Below, piece by piece: positions 1 to 9,319 of a stretch of DNA of 64,000 nucleotides. The stretch covers positions 54,165 through 118,164 of the forward strand of contig NZ_WJQT01000009.1 of NCBI RefSeq assembly GCF_009659375.1. Reading direction: 5' to 3'. The notes beneath the pieces were generated by a model that saw only the letters and a program-made list of their open reading frames with translations, did no database searches and was not told where the DNA came from. Positions within the stretch are counted from its first letter, which is position 1; every line of letters starts with the position of its first letter. The position numbers were made by a program, and so were the translations under genes. The DNA comes from Fundicoccus ignavus. GTDB lineage: Bacteria; Bacillota; Bacilli; Lactobacillales; Aerococcaceae.

Positions 1-44
1 AGTATCAATATTCAATCTTTATTATTGCTTGTTTTTTAGATCAT

Positions 45-521
45 TTAATGACTAACTTCTGTAATAATTAAAGGTATGGCCTGCTCCAAGTCTTGTGGTG
101 CTACTTGTACAGAAAAGCCACGTTTGCCCGCACTAAAGGTGATGGTTTCAAAGTTCAACGCACTCGCGTCCAGAACCGTTTGAAATTGCTTCTTCATCCC
201 AATAGGCGAACAACCACCATGCACATAACCAGTCAAAGGCAATAACTCCTTCTCTTTAATCATCGCAATGCTTTTCTCACCAACCGCTTGAGCCGCCTTT
301 TTCAAATCCAATTCAGCCTCTACTGGCACCATAAACACATAATGCGCGCCAGATTTAGCTTGAGTGACTAACGTTTTAAACATCTGTTGAGGTGCAATGC
401 CCATCTTCGTTGCAACATCCACACTGTTATGCACATCAGACCCCAAATATTGATGAATGTCATAGGAAATTTTGTGCTGCGTTAGAATTCGCATTACATT
501 CGTTTTCGTTACCTTGGCCAC
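45..521 (-). CDS. ybaK: Cys-tRNA(Pro)/Cys-tRNA(Cys) deacylase, YbaK/EbsC family
   Basis: This 158-residue protein belongs to the YbaK/EbsC family of trans-editing enzymes, which hydrolyse cysteine mischarged on tRNA(Pro). Visible family features are the early KTNVMRIL segment, the FKTLV strand, the HGGCSPIG loop and the GKRGFSVQ strand near the C-terminus. Length fits the family. An ATG lies five codons upstream at 536, but the bases just after it form the Shine-Dalgarno GGAGGGG, so translation most likely starts at the GTG at 521. That gives MAKVTKTNVM, like typical homologues. The gene is the first in the window and is separated from rho by a repeat-rich spacer. Confidence 0.9.
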   Translation of the reverse strand: MAKVTKTNVMRILTQHKISYDIHQYLGSDVHNSVDVATKMGIAPQQMFKTLVTQAKSGAHYVFMVPVEAELDLKKAAQAVGEKSIAMIKEKELLPLTGYVHGGCSPIGMKKQFQTVLDASALNFETITFSAGKRGFSVQVAPQDLEQAIPLIITEVSH

Positions 522-540
522 GCGACTCCCCTCCATTTAC

Positions 541-799
541 ACTTTCCCCAGACGGGTTATAAACTAATTTTATCATATCGCATGCTATAAAGATAACTAA
601 GAACGCAAGTTTCTCAGCAAATTTTCATCTTGTCAGAATATTTCCCCACACCACTTCCGCCAATTAGCCTCCCCCCTAACAAGACTTACGCCAGTAGCTT
701 TAGTGTGAATGATGCTACTTTGGTGGAAATTTACCGAGCGATTCCTATTAGCTTAGGCGAGTGAGGATGTATTTGGGCAGGGAGTTAGTTGTGGATCAG
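541..799. other. Intergenic spacer upstream of ybaK
   Basis: No gene is visible here. The ybaK promoter should lie in the AT-rich part near 560-600, read leftward. The part between about 660 and 799 has short GC-richer palindromic bits resembling decayed fragments of the neighbouring dispersed element, but nothing can be assigned firmly. Confidence 0.4.
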
Positions 800-1102
800 A
801 AAACCTCGAACGAGGCCGAGGACTTTAAATTCCGATTAGCAGTTTTAATTTGATTATATCGCTTTGCTTTTGTTGGAATACTCAACGTAGCTCAGCGATT
901 TGTTTTCCAAAGCGGTACAAAGGGCAATCGGAGTAGCTTGGTGTGACTTTGAGCGTAGCGAATTAGACACACCCTAGCCGATTGAGCTGGAAAAGCCCTC
1001 ACAACCGCGAGGCTTTGAAAGCGACCACCGCCTTGGAAAACAATTAGCTGAGCAAAGTACAAAGCTTGGTAAATCAACATACAACTTATAAAACCTTATA
1101 GG
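800..1102. repeat. Dispersed palindromic element, copy A (full length)
   Basis: This is a full copy of an approximately 300-bp element found at least nine times in the window. The left end has a small hairpin (CTCGAACGAGG). Then come long arms: GCTCAGCGATTTGTTTTCC near 890-910 pairs imperfectly with GGAAAACAATTAGCTGAGC near 1035-1055. Inner arms CAATCGG and CCGATTG, and apical GGTGTGAC with GACACACC, complete the structure. The right end (ACTTATAAAACCTTATA) abuts the rho terminator. A 62-residue open frame inside it is a by-product. Confidence 0.85.
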
Positions 1103-1103
1103 A

Positions 1104-1134
1104 TAATAAAAACACGAGCTGCTAGGCCCGTGTT
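1104..1134 (-). terminator. Intrinsic terminator of rho
   Basis: Read leftward, ACACGGGC and GCTCGTGT form a stem with a 6-nt loop and are followed by TTTTTATT. It lies just downstream of the rho stop codon. Confidence 0.85.
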
Positions 1135-1141
1135 AGGTTGA

Positions 1142-2407
1142 TTATTTAAGGACAATCTTCTCGAATTGTGTAAAGAAGTCATCGTTGTTTTTCGTTTTAC
1201 GTAAGAGTTGAATCAATTGATCCGTGTATTCAAGTGCATCGCCTTGCATCATTTTGCGTAGGCGCCAAACTTGTTCAAGTTTATTGGCTTCAATCAATAA
1301 TTCTTCTTTACGTGTACCTGAACGTTTGATGTCAATAGCTGGGAATATACGACGCTCAGCCAATTGGCGAGATAAGTGTAATTCCATGTTACCCGTTCCT
1401 TTGAACTCTTCGTAAATCATGTCATCCATACGGCTACCAGTGTCAACCAAAGCTGTCGCTAGAATCGTTAATGATCCACCACCCTCGATATTACGGGCTG
1501 CTCCGAAGAAACGTTTCGGGAAGTAGAAAGCTGCTGGGTCTAGTCCACCACTTAACGTACGACCTGAAGGACGTACAACCAAGTTATAAGCGCGAGCTAA
1601 ACGTGTGATACTGTCCATTAAGACGACGACATCACGACCATCTTCCACTAGACGCATTGCACGGTCCAAGACTAATTCCGCAATTCTTACATGATTTTCG
1701 GGCTGTTGATCGAATGTTGAAGATACGACGTCTGCTTTGACGCTACGTTCGATATCTGTTACTTCTTCTGGTCGTTCGTCAATCAATAGAACGATCAATT
1801 CAACTTCTGGATGGTTGTGCTTAATGCCATTGGCAATTTCTTTTAGAATAGTTGTCTTACCAGCTTTCGGTGGCGACACAATCAGTCCACGTTGACCGAA
1901 ACCAACGGGTGACACAACATCAATCAGACGGTTTGATAAACCTTCTTTTTTATATTCGAGTTTGATTTGTTCGTCAGGATATAAAGCTGTTAAACCTGGG
2001 AAGTGATCACGTTGCTTCGCAGCTTCAGGGTCTTTGCCATTGACCGTTGAAATTTGCATTAAACCGTAATAACGTTCGTTGGCTTTCGGTGGACGCGCTG
2101 GTCCTGCAACCTTATCCCCGTTTCGTAAATCAAAACGACGAATTTGTGAATTTGAAATATAAATATCTTCTTGACTCGGTGAATAGTTAATCGGTCTTAA
2201 ATAACCGAAAGAATCGTCTGAACGAATGTCCAAAACTCCTTCTACTTGGAAGAAGCCTTGTTTTTCCTCTTGAGTTCTCATTACCGCCAAGGCCAATTCT
2301 TTTTTACTTAATTGGCTATAGTTCGGAATATCTAGCTCACGTGCGTAAGCATATAATTCCTTTACTTCTTTTTCTAATAATGTTTCTAACGAAAAAGCGT
2401 CCGCCAT
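1142..2407 (-). CDS. rho: Transcription termination factor Rho
   Basis: This 421-residue protein is the hexameric RNA helicase/ATPase Rho. The N-terminal Rho-N/cold-shock RNA-binding region covers about residues 1-120 ([16 protein letters not shown] is the primary RNA-binding motif). The P-loop [13 protein letters not shown] sits near residues 179-191. The Walker B/Q-loop region [16 protein letters not shown] is near 260 and the R-loop [11 protein letters not shown] near 210. Length is normal for Firmicutes Rho without the insertion domain. It lies 78 bp downstream of murA on the same strand, as in many Bacilli, and has its own terminator. Identification is secure. Confidence 0.98.
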   Translation of the reverse strand: MADAFSLETLLEKEVKELYAYARELDIPNYSQLSKKELALAVMRTQEEKQGFFQVEGVLDIRSDDSFGYLRPINYSPSQEDIYISNSQIRRFDLRNGDKVAGPARPPKANERYYGLMQISTVNGKDPEAAKQRDHFPGLTALYPDEQIKLEYKKEGLSNRLIDVVSPVGFGQRGLIVSPPKAGKTTILKEIANGIKHNHPEVELIVLLIDERPEEVTDIERSVKADVVSSTFDQQPENHVRIAELVLDRAMRLVEDGRDVVVLMDSITRLARAYNLVVRPSGRTLSGGLDPAAFYFPKRFFGAARNIEGGGSLTILATALVDTGSRMDDMIYEEFKGTGNMELHLSRQLAERRIFPAIDIKRSGTRKEELLIEANKLEQVWRLRKMMQGDALEYTDQLIQLLRKTKNNDDFFTQFEKIVLK

Positions 2408-2485
2408 GCGATGCCTACTTTCTTTCTTTTTTTCTACTTTAGTGATTGTTTGAGTGATTATTTAGCTAAACTTACTCGTGTATGA

Positions 2486-3757
2486 TTAAGCTTCTTCTTG
2501 ACCATCATCAAACATTTCAATATCGGCACCCAATGCACGTAATTTACCTACGATATCTGTGTAACCACGTAGAATGTTTTCAACCCCTGTAATTTCAGTT
2601 TCACCATCAGCCATTAAGCCAGCAATGACTAAACTTGCGCCTGCTCTTAAGTCGCTCGCTTTAACTGGAGCACCTGATAATTCAGAAGGTCCTTCTACGC
2701 GAATGATGTCGCCATCAACACGAATGTTCGCGCCCATGCGGTTCAATTCAGGAATATGTTTGACACGTTGCGGGTAGATTGTGTCCATGATTGTTCCTTT
2801 ACCCATTGCTTTAACTAATAAAGGTGTAATCGGTTGTTGTAAGTCTGTCGCAAAACCTGGATAAGGTAATGTTTTCAAGCTAACCATTTGTAGGTTATCA
2901 GATTTATGAACTAAGATGCTATCTTCACCGATTTCCATCTTCGCGCCCATCTCATCTAACTTCGCAATATAACTTTCAATGTGTTCATAGATCACGTTAT
3001 TCACACGAACTTCGTCACCCATTGCGACAGCTGCTGTTAAATAAGTTCCCGCTTCAATACGGTCTGGAATAAGTGTATGACTTGTTCCATGTAACTTCTC
3101 AACACCTTCGATACGAATAACACTCGTACCTGCACCACGAATTTTCGCACCCATTTTAGTTAATAAAGAAACTACATCAATAATTTCTGGTTCACGTGCT
3201 GCGTTTTCAATCGTTGTTTTACCTTCAGCTTTTACAGCTGCTAGAATCGCATTAATCGTTGCACCAATTGATACAACGTCCATATAAATACGCGTTCCTT
3301 GTAGACCTTTTGGTGAAGTCAGTGTAATCACACCAAAATCATCATCCACTTGTGCACCTAATGAACGGAAAGCTTTAATATGTTGGTCAATTGGACGCGG
3401 TCCTAAGAAACATCCTCCAGGTAAACCAATCACACCTTCACCAAACTTAGATAAAGTTGCGCCCATGAAATAATAAGAAGCACGTAAACTTTGGATTTTA
3501 CCAGTTGGCATCGGAATTGATGCGATATTTGTTGGATCAATCTTCAACGTATTATCTTTAAATTCAGTTTTGACATTAAAATCATTCAGAATATCCAACA
3601 AAGAATACACATCTTGAATATCCGGAACACCTTCTAAAACAACTTCTGAATCTGCCATAATCGCTGCTGGAATTAAAGCAACCGCACTATTCTTCGCACC
3701 ATTAATCGTAATTTCACCAGTCAATGGCTTCCCACCACGAATGACTAATTTCTTCAT
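2486..3757 (-). CDS. murA: UDP-N-acetylglucosamine 1-carboxyvinyltransferase
   Basis: This 423-residue cytoplasmic enzyme transfers enolpyruvate from PEP to UDP-GlcNAc, the first committed step of peptidoglycan synthesis. The N-terminus [18 protein letters not shown] and the catalytic loop [14 protein letters not shown], with Cys116, are diagnostic. The Cys is intact, so fosfomycin sensitivity would be expected. Its place next to rho matches the second MurA paralogue (murA2/murZ/murAB) of Bacilli. A second murA elsewhere in the genome is likely but not visible. The gene lies 40 bp downstream of the HEPN-like gene and is probably co-transcribed with it. Confidence 0.97.
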   Translation of the reverse strand: MKKLVIRGGKPLTGEITINGAKNSAVALIPAAIMADSEVVLEGVPDIQDVYSLLDILNDFNVKTEFKDNTLKIDPTNIASIPMPTGKIQSLRASYYFMGATLSKFGEGVIGLPGGCFLGPRPIDQHIKAFRSLGAQVDDDFGVITLTSPKGLQGTRIYMDVVSIGATINAILAAVKAEGKTTIENAAREPEIIDVVSLLTKMGAKIRGAGTSVIRIEGVEKLHGTSHTLIPDRIEAGTYLTAAVAMGDEVRVNNVIYEHIESYIAKLDEMGAKMEIGEDSILVHKSDNLQMVSLKTLPYPGFATDLQQPITPLLVKAMGKGTIMDTIYPQRVKHIPELNRMGANIRVDGDIIRVEGPSELSGAPVKASDLRAGASLVIAGLMADGETEITGVENILRGYTDIVGKLRALGADIEMFDDGQEEA

Positions 3758-3796
3758 ACAAACATAAACTCCTTTAAATATAGTAGATAGTCATAC

Positions 3797-4645
3797 TCAC
3801 TGAGTATTCTCTAAAATTCTCGCCTTGAACAACTCTTTTAAGTGTTCATTCAAATCACTGATAACATCCCACTGCTGCTGATCTGTTAAACCAGCCGCAT
3901 AAATCAAACGCATCAATAAAGCATGCATAGCATCCGAGCTCATATTCGCTCGTTCCTGCAACCATACTTCATTCACAAATAATACCTCATGCGCCACAAT
4001 ATTACGCAAATTCTTTTCAATTTGACGAACAGCAAACGCCGTCTCCTTAATCTCGTCATCATCTGCATAGTCCATTAATAACTTCAACAAATGACTCGAA
4101 CTCACATAATGTTTATAATTAAAATTATTACCATAATACTTATGCCACGTACGCAGCACTCGATTTCGCTTTTCCTCAATCTTTGCCCGATTCCACTGCA
4201 AACCCTTATAAATCTTGCGTCCATCCGAAGTCTCCTTCGTCACTCGCACTAAGAATCGATCCAAATCCGGAATTGCATGCTCCATTACCACCAAACGTAA
4301 CACATCCACCAACAAAGGCGTCAAGCCACGCAAATAATCCGAAAGCTCACGCTTCGATAAATTTAAAATTAAATTATGCGTATAACTATAAACTTTTCGC
4401 TCAAGGAAAGAAGGTTGAAGTAAAAAATCAAGATGAAGTTTCGGAGCTAAAGCCTCGACTGTTTCCAAGTCGACACTTATCAAAGCTTGAAGTAAAGCCA
4501 ACGTATCACTAATCTCAGGAGAATTCCACTCCGGACGAGTCGCTAAAAACTCCTCCAATGGAAGATACTGGAAATAATCCAACATATGCGCAACCAAAGC
4601 TCCGTCAACTCGAAGCTCCCAAGTCGAATCAGATACTTCTCTCAC
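3797..4645 (-). CDS. Csm6-like HEPN-domain protein lacking a CARF domain
   Basis: This 282-residue protein has no confident name. The C-terminal third contains YVSSSHLLKLL (about 180-190) and IEKNLRNIVAHEV (about 209-221). Its R214-N-IVA-H219 fits the R-x(4-6)-H signature of HEPN ribonucleases and resembles the C-terminal domain of type III CRISPR Csm6. The N-terminal 100 residues look like the helical linker of Csm6. No CARF-type Rossmann domain is present, and a stop lies four codons upstream of the GTG start (4645), which follows an AGGGGGG site. No other cas gene or CRISPR array is in the window. It may be a free-standing HEPN RNase or a truncated Csm6. The ribonuclease role is inference. 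Confidence 0.55.
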   Translation of the reverse strand: MREVSDSTWELRVDGALVAHMLDYFQYLPLEEFLATRPEWNSPEISDTLALLQALISVDLETVEALAPKLHLDFLLQPSFLERKVYSYTHNLILNLSKRELSDYLRGLTPLLVDVLRLVVMEHAIPDLDRFLVRVTKETSDGRKIYKGLQWNRAKIEEKRNRVLRTWHKYYGNNFNYKHYVSSSHLLKLLMDYADDDEIKETAFAVRQIEKNLRNIVAHEVLFVNEVWLQERANMSSDAMHALLMRLIYAAGLTDQQQWDVISDLNEHLKELFKARILENTQ

Positions 4646-5029
4646 ACAAACGCCCCCCTAAAATGATTACCCCACTATTTTAGCACAATAATCACCCAAG
4701 GAATATTAAAAAAGCCTAACCTAACCAATTCTTAAAGCCTGTGTAATAAACCCCTCATACTTCCAAAAGACGCTTCACCATCGCTAAACGTTCAAGTAAC
4801 AGCCTCAGCCCTTCCCAAAACGCCTATTAAATGTGCTTAGCTCCCCAGACAAAAGTATTACAAATCCCAGTCCTTCCCACCATAGCAGAAAAGACTAACC
4901 TAACGATTTTACCAAAACTTTCCTAAAAAGCAACCTTTATCAAGCTTTCTTTAAGCATATTGAATAAATAATAGATGTTAGGTAGGTTAAGAGGTGGTTA
5001 AACATTTAATTAGACGCTTGCTAGAAAAT
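4646..5029. other. Spacer upstream of the HEPN-like gene
   Basis: No gene was found on either strand. The leftward strand was read for a CARF-like N-terminus in other frames and only short, stop-interrupted frames were seen. The sequence TTAGGTTAG occurs twice on the leftward strand near 4720 and 4895. The promoter of the HEPN-murA-rho unit should lie here. Confidence 0.4.
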
Positions 5030-5105
5030 TGAAAAGAGTCGCTCCTCACGCATTGCTAAGCGAAGCACAAAGCTTGGTAAACCAGCCTAAAACTTAAAAT
5101 TACTT
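5030..5105. repeat. Dispersed palindromic element, copy I (right end only)
   Basis: Only the right end is recognisable: GCGAAGCACAAAGCTTGGTAAA then a degenerate ACTTAAAA end. As in the full copies, it ends directly at the A-run of the terminator of a leftward gene, here the MFS gene. Confidence 0.6.
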
Positions 5106-5110
5106 AAGCT

Positions 5111-5159
5111 AAAAAACCGTATGAAAGGCAAAGCTGAGCGCTTTGACTATTCATACGGT
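5111..5159 (-). terminator. Intrinsic terminator of the pyrF-pyrE-MFS operon
   Basis: Read leftward, ACCGTATGAA and TTCATACGGT form a 10-bp stem enclosing a second short stem (AAAGC/GCTTT), followed by TTTTTTAGC. Confidence 0.9.
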
Positions 5160-5172
5160 GAATCGTATTTTG

Positions 5173-6420
5173 TTATGCTTCTGCTAATGTTGGAAGTTGA
5201 CCATGTTGTTGGTAGCGTGATTGTTTTAAGTTTGGCATGCTCAACATGAAGACTAAGCTGACTAAATAAAGACTCGCAAGGAAAATCATGACAGTAGCTA
5301 CGCCTGAGTTATCTAAAATCAGACCGATAATAACGGATGAGAAACCACCAACCGCGCGTCCTACGTTCAGAATTGTATTGTTGGCCACTGTTCTCACTTC
5401 ATAAGGATATAGGCGAGTAATCATCGCGCCGTAGCCTGCAAACATACCATTGACGAAAAATCCTAAGATGGCACCGCCAATTAGTAATTGAGGGCCTGTT
5501 TGCGCAAAGGTAAATAAGTAAACTGAAGCGGCTGAGCAGATTAGGAAAACTCCGTAAACTAAACGTGGGCCATATTTATCCAGTAAGTTTCCGAAAACTA
5601 ACATACCTAAACACATCCCTAGAATGGTTGCGACCATCCATGTGCTTGAGCCGCTAACGCTGACACCGATGTTTTCTTGCATAATGGTTGGCAACCAGTT
5701 CATCATGCCGAAGTAACCTGCGATTTGTACAGTTGTCATCACCATTAAAGCTAACGTTTGTTGCGTTAAAGCTCTATCTTTGAATAAATCTGCGATACGG
5801 CCTTTAGGTTGAGTTGCTGTCTTCTCAGATGCGCTCGCATCGTGATCTGTAATTGTTTCTGGGTCAATCGCAAAGTGCATCCAGATGACGAAGATTAACG
5901 GGAACAGTCCGAATAGGAACAAACCTCTCCAGCCGAAAATTGGTGCAATTAAACCAGCTAAAATTGCTGACGTAATCGATCCGATTTGACCCACGATACC
6001 GTTTAGTGAACTAATGCGACCCATTTTCTCAACAGGTACAATACCTGCCATAATTGAAATGGCCACGCCGTATTCGCCTCCGACACCAATCCCGGCAATA
6101 AAGCGCATCAAGTAAAGGTAGCCGATGCTTTCAGTGAAGAAGATTAAGCCTGTTGCGATTGAGAAAATAATAACCGTCCATTTGAAGACTTTGAATTTAT
6201 TATAGCGGTCAGCCAGTACACCGAAGATTAGGCCACCGAATAACATACCGAAGTTGGTAATGGTCCCAATCCAGCCTCCTTGTGCACCTGTTAAATTCAA
6301 TTGTGAAATAATCGTCGACATTGAAAAGGCTAGGAACATTACGTTTAAATCGTCCATTCCTGAGGCCACAATTGCTGCGATAAGGGCTCTACGGTCGTTT
6401 TTTGATAAGTTTGTTTTCAT
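5173..6420 (-). CDS. MFS transporter, aromatic-acid/organic-acid symporter type
   Basis: This is a 415-residue, 12-helix major facilitator protein. TM1 carries MDDLNVM, matching the acidic pair of aromatic acid:H+ symporters. The TM2-3 loop has the MFS signature GVLADRYNKFKVFKW, with a related GNLLDKYGPRLVYG in the second half. TM4 has RFIAGIGVGGEYGVA. The central cytoplasmic loop (about 190-215) is hydrophilic. It is the last gene of a pyrF-pyrE-MFS unit, 60 bp after pyrE. PyrE and PyrF together convert orotate to UMP, so orotate or a related pyrimidine acid is a reasonable substrate guess. That is inference from context only. An alternative is a general carboxylate or drug transporter. Confidence 0.85.
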   Translation of the reverse strand: MKTNLSKNDRRALIAAIVASGMDDLNVMFLAFSMSTIISQLNLTGAQGGWIGTITNFGMLFGGLIFGVLADRYNKFKVFKWTVIIFSIATGLIFFTESIGYLYLMRFIAGIGVGGEYGVAISIMAGIVPVEKMGRISSLNGIVGQIGSITSAILAGLIAPIFGWRGLFLFGLFPLIFVIWMHFAIDPETITDHDASASEKTATQPKGRIADLFKDRALTQQTLALMVMTTVQIAGYFGMMNWLPTIMQENIGVSVSGSSTWMVATILGMCLGMLVFGNLLDKYGPRLVYGVFLICSAASVYLFTFAQTGPQLLIGGAILGFFVNGMFAGYGAMITRLYPYEVRTVANNTILNVGRAVGGFSSVIIGLILDNSGVATVMIFLASLYLVSLVFMLSMPNLKQSRYQQHGQLPTLAEA

Positions 6421-6479
6421 AATTTTTCTCCTTAATTGAAGCTCACAGGCTTCGTTTATTAATGATTAATGGTTAAGTG

Positions 6480-7127
6480 TTAGTTCGTATGTTGCGCTGA
6501 CCAGCTTTGCGGATCTTGATACCATTGTTCTAATGTTTCGCGGTAAGCAGCCAAACTTTCGTTTTGTACCGCCTGCTCGACTAAGACTTGATAATCCGTC
6601 AATGTATGTAAAGGATAATCAACTGCTGCAAAGGCGTCTTTACCTTTCGCTAATAAATAGTTGAAAATTGCACACACACCGAGAACTTCGCCTCCTGCAG
6701 CTTGCACAGTTTCAGCTGCCTGAATCACGCTGCCTCCGGTACTGATTAAATCTTCAATCATTACCACGGTTTGACCGGCTGCTAAATGACCTTCAATCGC
6801 ATTCTGCTTGCCATGTCCTTTGGCGCTTGAACGCACGTAAATCATTGGTTTATTTAACAGATGTGCCACAATCGCTGCATGCGGAATGCCAGCAGTTGCT
6901 GTTCCAGCAATCACATCAACGTTGGGAAACTCACTCTGAATTAGGTCTGCCAATGTTTGTTCCACCGTTGTTCTAGCTTGAGGGTGGCTCATAATCAGGC
7001 GATTGTCACAATAAATTGGCGTCTTTAAACCACTTGCCCAAGTAAACGGCTGAGTGGGATTTAAGCTGACTGCGCCAATTTCTAACAAAATATCTGCAAT
7101 CGCTTGTCTTGATTGATTTGTTGTCAT
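6480..7127 (-). CDS. pyrE: Orotate phosphoribosyltransferase
   Basis: This 215-residue enzyme joins orotate and PRPP to give orotidine 5'-phosphate. The PRPP-binding motif VVMIEDLISTGGSVIQA lies near residues 118-134. The orotate-binding region includes SGLKTPIYCDNR near residue 30, and the Lys-rich flexible loop KGHGKQNAIEG is near 105. Length is normal. It follows pyrF with a 24-bp gap and precedes the MFS gene. No other pyrimidine biosynthetic gene except the distant pyrG is in the window, so this pair may act in orotate salvage. Confidence 0.97.
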   Translation of the reverse strand: MTTNQSRQAIADILLEIGAVSLNPTQPFTWASGLKTPIYCDNRLIMSHPQARTTVEQTLADLIQSEFPNVDVIAGTATAGIPHAAIVAHLLNKPMIYVRSSAKGHGKQNAIEGHLAAGQTVVMIEDLISTGGSVIQAAETVQAAGGEVLGVCAIFNYLLAKGKDAFAAVDYPLHTLTDYQVLVEQAVQNESLAAYRETLEQWYQDPQSWSAQHTN

Positions 7128-7151
7128 TAATCTTCCTCCTTAGTTAATTGC

Positions 7152-7892
7152 TTACGCTTGAGTTTGAGCTTTTGCTGCTTGCCATTCCGCTGAGATTTGA
7201 CGATAAGCAGCGACTGGATCTGCGGCAAGGGTGATCGGACGTCCTACGACAATAAAGTCACTTCCTAAAGCAGCTGCGCGAGCGGGTGTTGCGATTCGAT
7301 GTTGATCGTCTGCTTGAACATCATTGCTCGCTAAGCGAATACCTGGTGTAACCGTAAGGAACTCACGTCCTAATGCTGATTTGATGTCACCTGCTTCAAG
7401 TGGCGAACAGACCACACCGTCTAGACCAGCTTCAGCAGTTACTTGCGCGTAATGAGCGACACTATCGGCTAGATTCACTCTGCTCAATTGTTCTTGAGCG
7501 ACCAGTGCTTCGGTTGTTGAAGTAAGTTGCGTCACCGCAATCAATAAAGGTGGCTGTGCCCCTGCAGGTGTACCAGCTAGTAAACCTTCGCGCGCTGCTT
7601 GCAACATCGGCGTCCCACCCGCTGCATGAACATTGACCATTGCGACACCTAGTTGAGCTAAAATGGTCATACTACGTTTCACAGTGTTAGGGATATCGTG
7701 CAACTTTAAATCCAGAAAAATCTGGTGTCCGGCTGCCACAAGCTCACGAACCAATTCTGGTCCATTCAGATAAAACATTTCCATTCCAACTTTTAAATTT
7801 AAGGTTTCACCTTTAGGAAACAGCTCAAGAAAAGCCTGCAATTCTTCCATAGTGCCAAAATCAAGTGCGATAATAGGTAATTGTTGATTCAT
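7152..7892 (-). CDS. pyrF: Orotidine 5'-phosphate decarboxylase
   Basis: This 246-residue TIM-barrel enzyme decarboxylates OMP to UMP. The catalytic [11 protein letters not shown] motif (Asp-x-Lys-x-His-Asp) is intact near residues 61-71, and the phosphate-gripper region FIVVGRPIT is near 217. The start at 7892 is preceded by a good AGGAG site. It is the first gene of the pyrF-pyrE-MFS unit, with a roughly 180-nt leader upstream that contains a terminator. Confidence 0.97.
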   Translation of the reverse strand: MNQQLPIIALDFGTMEELQAFLELFPKGETLNLKVGMEMFYLNGPELVRELVAAGHQIFLDLKLHDIPNTVKRSMTILAQLGVAMVNVHAAGGTPMLQAAREGLLAGTPAGAQPPLLIAVTQLTSTTEALVAQEQLSRVNLADSVAHYAQVTAEAGLDGVVCSPLEAGDIKSALGREFLTVTPGIRLASNDVQADDQHRIATPARAAALGSDFIVVGRPITLAADPVAAYRQISAEWQAAKAQTQA

Positions 7893-7940
7893 AGTGTACG
7901 ACTACTCCTTCTTAGATAGATTCCCTCTGAAATAAGACCG

Positions 7941-8040
7941 AAAAAAAGACCAGTAACCGTAGTTACTGATCATGAGTTCATAAAGAAATACACTCCTCCC
8001 CTGAGGGGTGAGTTATAAAGTGTGATTCTTTCATGCTTCA
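7941..8040 (-). promoter_or_regulatory. Attenuator-like leader of the pyrF operon
   Basis: Read leftward, the transcript first forms a long imperfect hairpin between about 8029 and 7982. Its outer stem pairs AAGAA with TTCTT and ACACT with AGTGT, and its inner stem pairs CCCC with GGGG. Next comes an intrinsic terminator (GATCAGTAAC, loop, GTTACTGGTC, then TTTTTTT) at about 7943-7973, some 50 nt before pyrF. This arrangement implies regulated premature termination. I looked for the PyrR-binding consensus (CAGAGAGGCU type) and did not find a convincing match, so the ligand or regulator is unknown. Confidence 0.7.
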
Positions 8041-8077
8041 CGGAACACGATTAAAGAAAACTATTTGATTTGTTAGT

Positions 8078-8106
8078 AGTCTATGCCTAATCAGAAAGAA
8101 AGTCAA
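8078..8106 (-). promoter_or_regulatory. Promoter of the pyrF operon
   Basis: On the leftward strand TTGACT (8106-8101) and TAGACT (8083-8078) are separated by 17 bp. The start site would fall near 8070, giving a leader of about 180 nt. Confidence 0.65.
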
Positions 8107-8155
8107 GACTTTCAAATGAATTCTTCTCACCCATTCGACGCATGTTCGTTTTTGC

Positions 8156-9082
8156 TTAAGCTAGACCGAGTAAATTGACCACCAACGGTATCGTGACAAC
8201 CGACAGTAAGGTTGACACAAACACATAACGAGCTGCTAAACCGACATCTGCATCGTATAAAATCGCAAAGCTCGTTGAGACAGCTGGACCCGGCATACCA
8301 GCAACTACAATGAGTACACTCAGTATAATCGGATTTTCGATAAATGATCCAAAGATTACATAAACTAAAACAGGGAAAAGCAACATTTTAATAAAGGCGA
8401 GTACATATACCTCACGACTTAAGAAAGTCGAACGCAAGTCTAACTTCGCCATCGTCATGCCAATTACGAACATTGCCAAGGGAGTTGTCATTGCCCCCAC
8501 CATACTGAAGATATCCGCCACAATAATCGGGAACTTAATATCAAAAATAAATAAGATCACGACTAATAAAGAAGTTAACAGGCCCGGTGAGAGTAATATT
8601 TTGCGTAGGGGGATGTTCTTAGTTTCGGAATCTCCATGTTTGGCCATAACCCAGGCGCCGTAAGAAAAGGAAAAAACATTGGTCGGAATATTAACAAGGG
8701 CTGCGTAGAACATGGCACCTTCACCATACATTGCCAAGATGATTGGTAGCCCCATAAAACCTGTGTTGTTAATCATCAAGATGAACTTGGCAACTCCTAA
8801 GGATTTATCCGGCAATTTCAAAAACTTCGTGAAAACATGTGCCAAGGGAATGTAAAGAACAAACAGCAGAAAGGCGATTAACAAAAACGTTAGCGCTTCT
8901 TGCTTGGTTCCTAAAATACCGGCCGAATTGACGGTCGAGAGAATTAAAGCCGGACAAGCAATCGTGGTTACCATGACAGAAAAATCTGCCTCCGCCTTCT
9001 CACTGAACAAATTTAATTTTGCTGCTCCAAAACCGGCTAACATGACGGCTACAAGCATACCCATGGGTATAATCGCTGACAT
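8156..9082 (-). CDS. AEC (auxin efflux carrier) family permease
   Basis: This 308-residue membrane protein has about ten hydrophobic helices arranged as two halves. Typical AEC/malate-permease features include an early GFGAAKLNLFSEKAEADFS, NNTGFMGLPIILAMYG near residue 107 and a late AGMPGPAVSTSFAILYDAD. Bacterial AEC members include malate and malonate carriers. The substrate cannot be read from the sequence. It is monocistronic and leftward, at the left edge of the allantoin island, and a second AEC gene lies at 16194. Export or import of an organic anion (for example oxamate) is only speculation. Confidence 0.85.
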   Translation of the reverse strand: MSAIIPMGMLVAVMLAGFGAAKLNLFSEKAEADFSVMVTTIACPALILSTVNSAGILGTKQEALTFLLIAFLLFVLYIPLAHVFTKFLKLPDKSLGVAKFILMINNTGFMGLPIILAMYGEGAMFYAALVNIPTNVFSFSYGAWVMAKHGDSETKNIPLRKILLSPGLLTSLLVVILFIFDIKFPIIVADIFSMVGAMTTPLAMFVIGMTMAKLDLRSTFLSREVYVLAFIKMLLFPVLVYVIFGSFIENPIILSVLIVVAGMPGPAVSTSFAILYDADVGLAARYVFVSTLLSVVTIPLVVNLLGLA

Positions 9083-9319
9083 TTATCGCACACCCTTAAC
9101 CCTTAATTTATCCCCTATTCTAACACAATAATCCGTTTTCACTCACATTCTTTGCGCATATCGCAACAAATTTTTTGAATCCTTCACCAAAATATGCCTC
9201 CATACCGCTTTGTGGAATTAATAAACAGATAGGAGCCGTTGAATATTGATGAAGCAGTCAAACTATTGTATGAAGTATTTTGTAAAAAAATCCCTGGCAA
9301 TTAAGCTCAGGGGAGTTGT

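Noticed and set aside
892..1080. Open frames inside dispersed elements (892-1080, 22665-22850, 59535-59747)
   Set aside because: The similar short proteins reflect the repeat sequence. Frames are broken in other copies and no start signals are present.
800..1102. Group IIC intron as the identity of the dispersed elements
   Set aside because: The terminator-adjacent placement fits, but the units are only about 300 bp, palindromic throughout, and lack a reverse transcriptase or visible domain V.
4646..5029. A CARF-encoding first half of csm6 upstream of the HEPN-like gene
   Set aside because: All leftward frames are interrupted by stops and show no CARF-like pattern. A stop lies four codons before the start.
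7893..8070. PyrR-binding site in the pyrF leader
   Set aside because: The nearest match (TCAGAGGGAATC) is weak and lies after the terminator, not before it.
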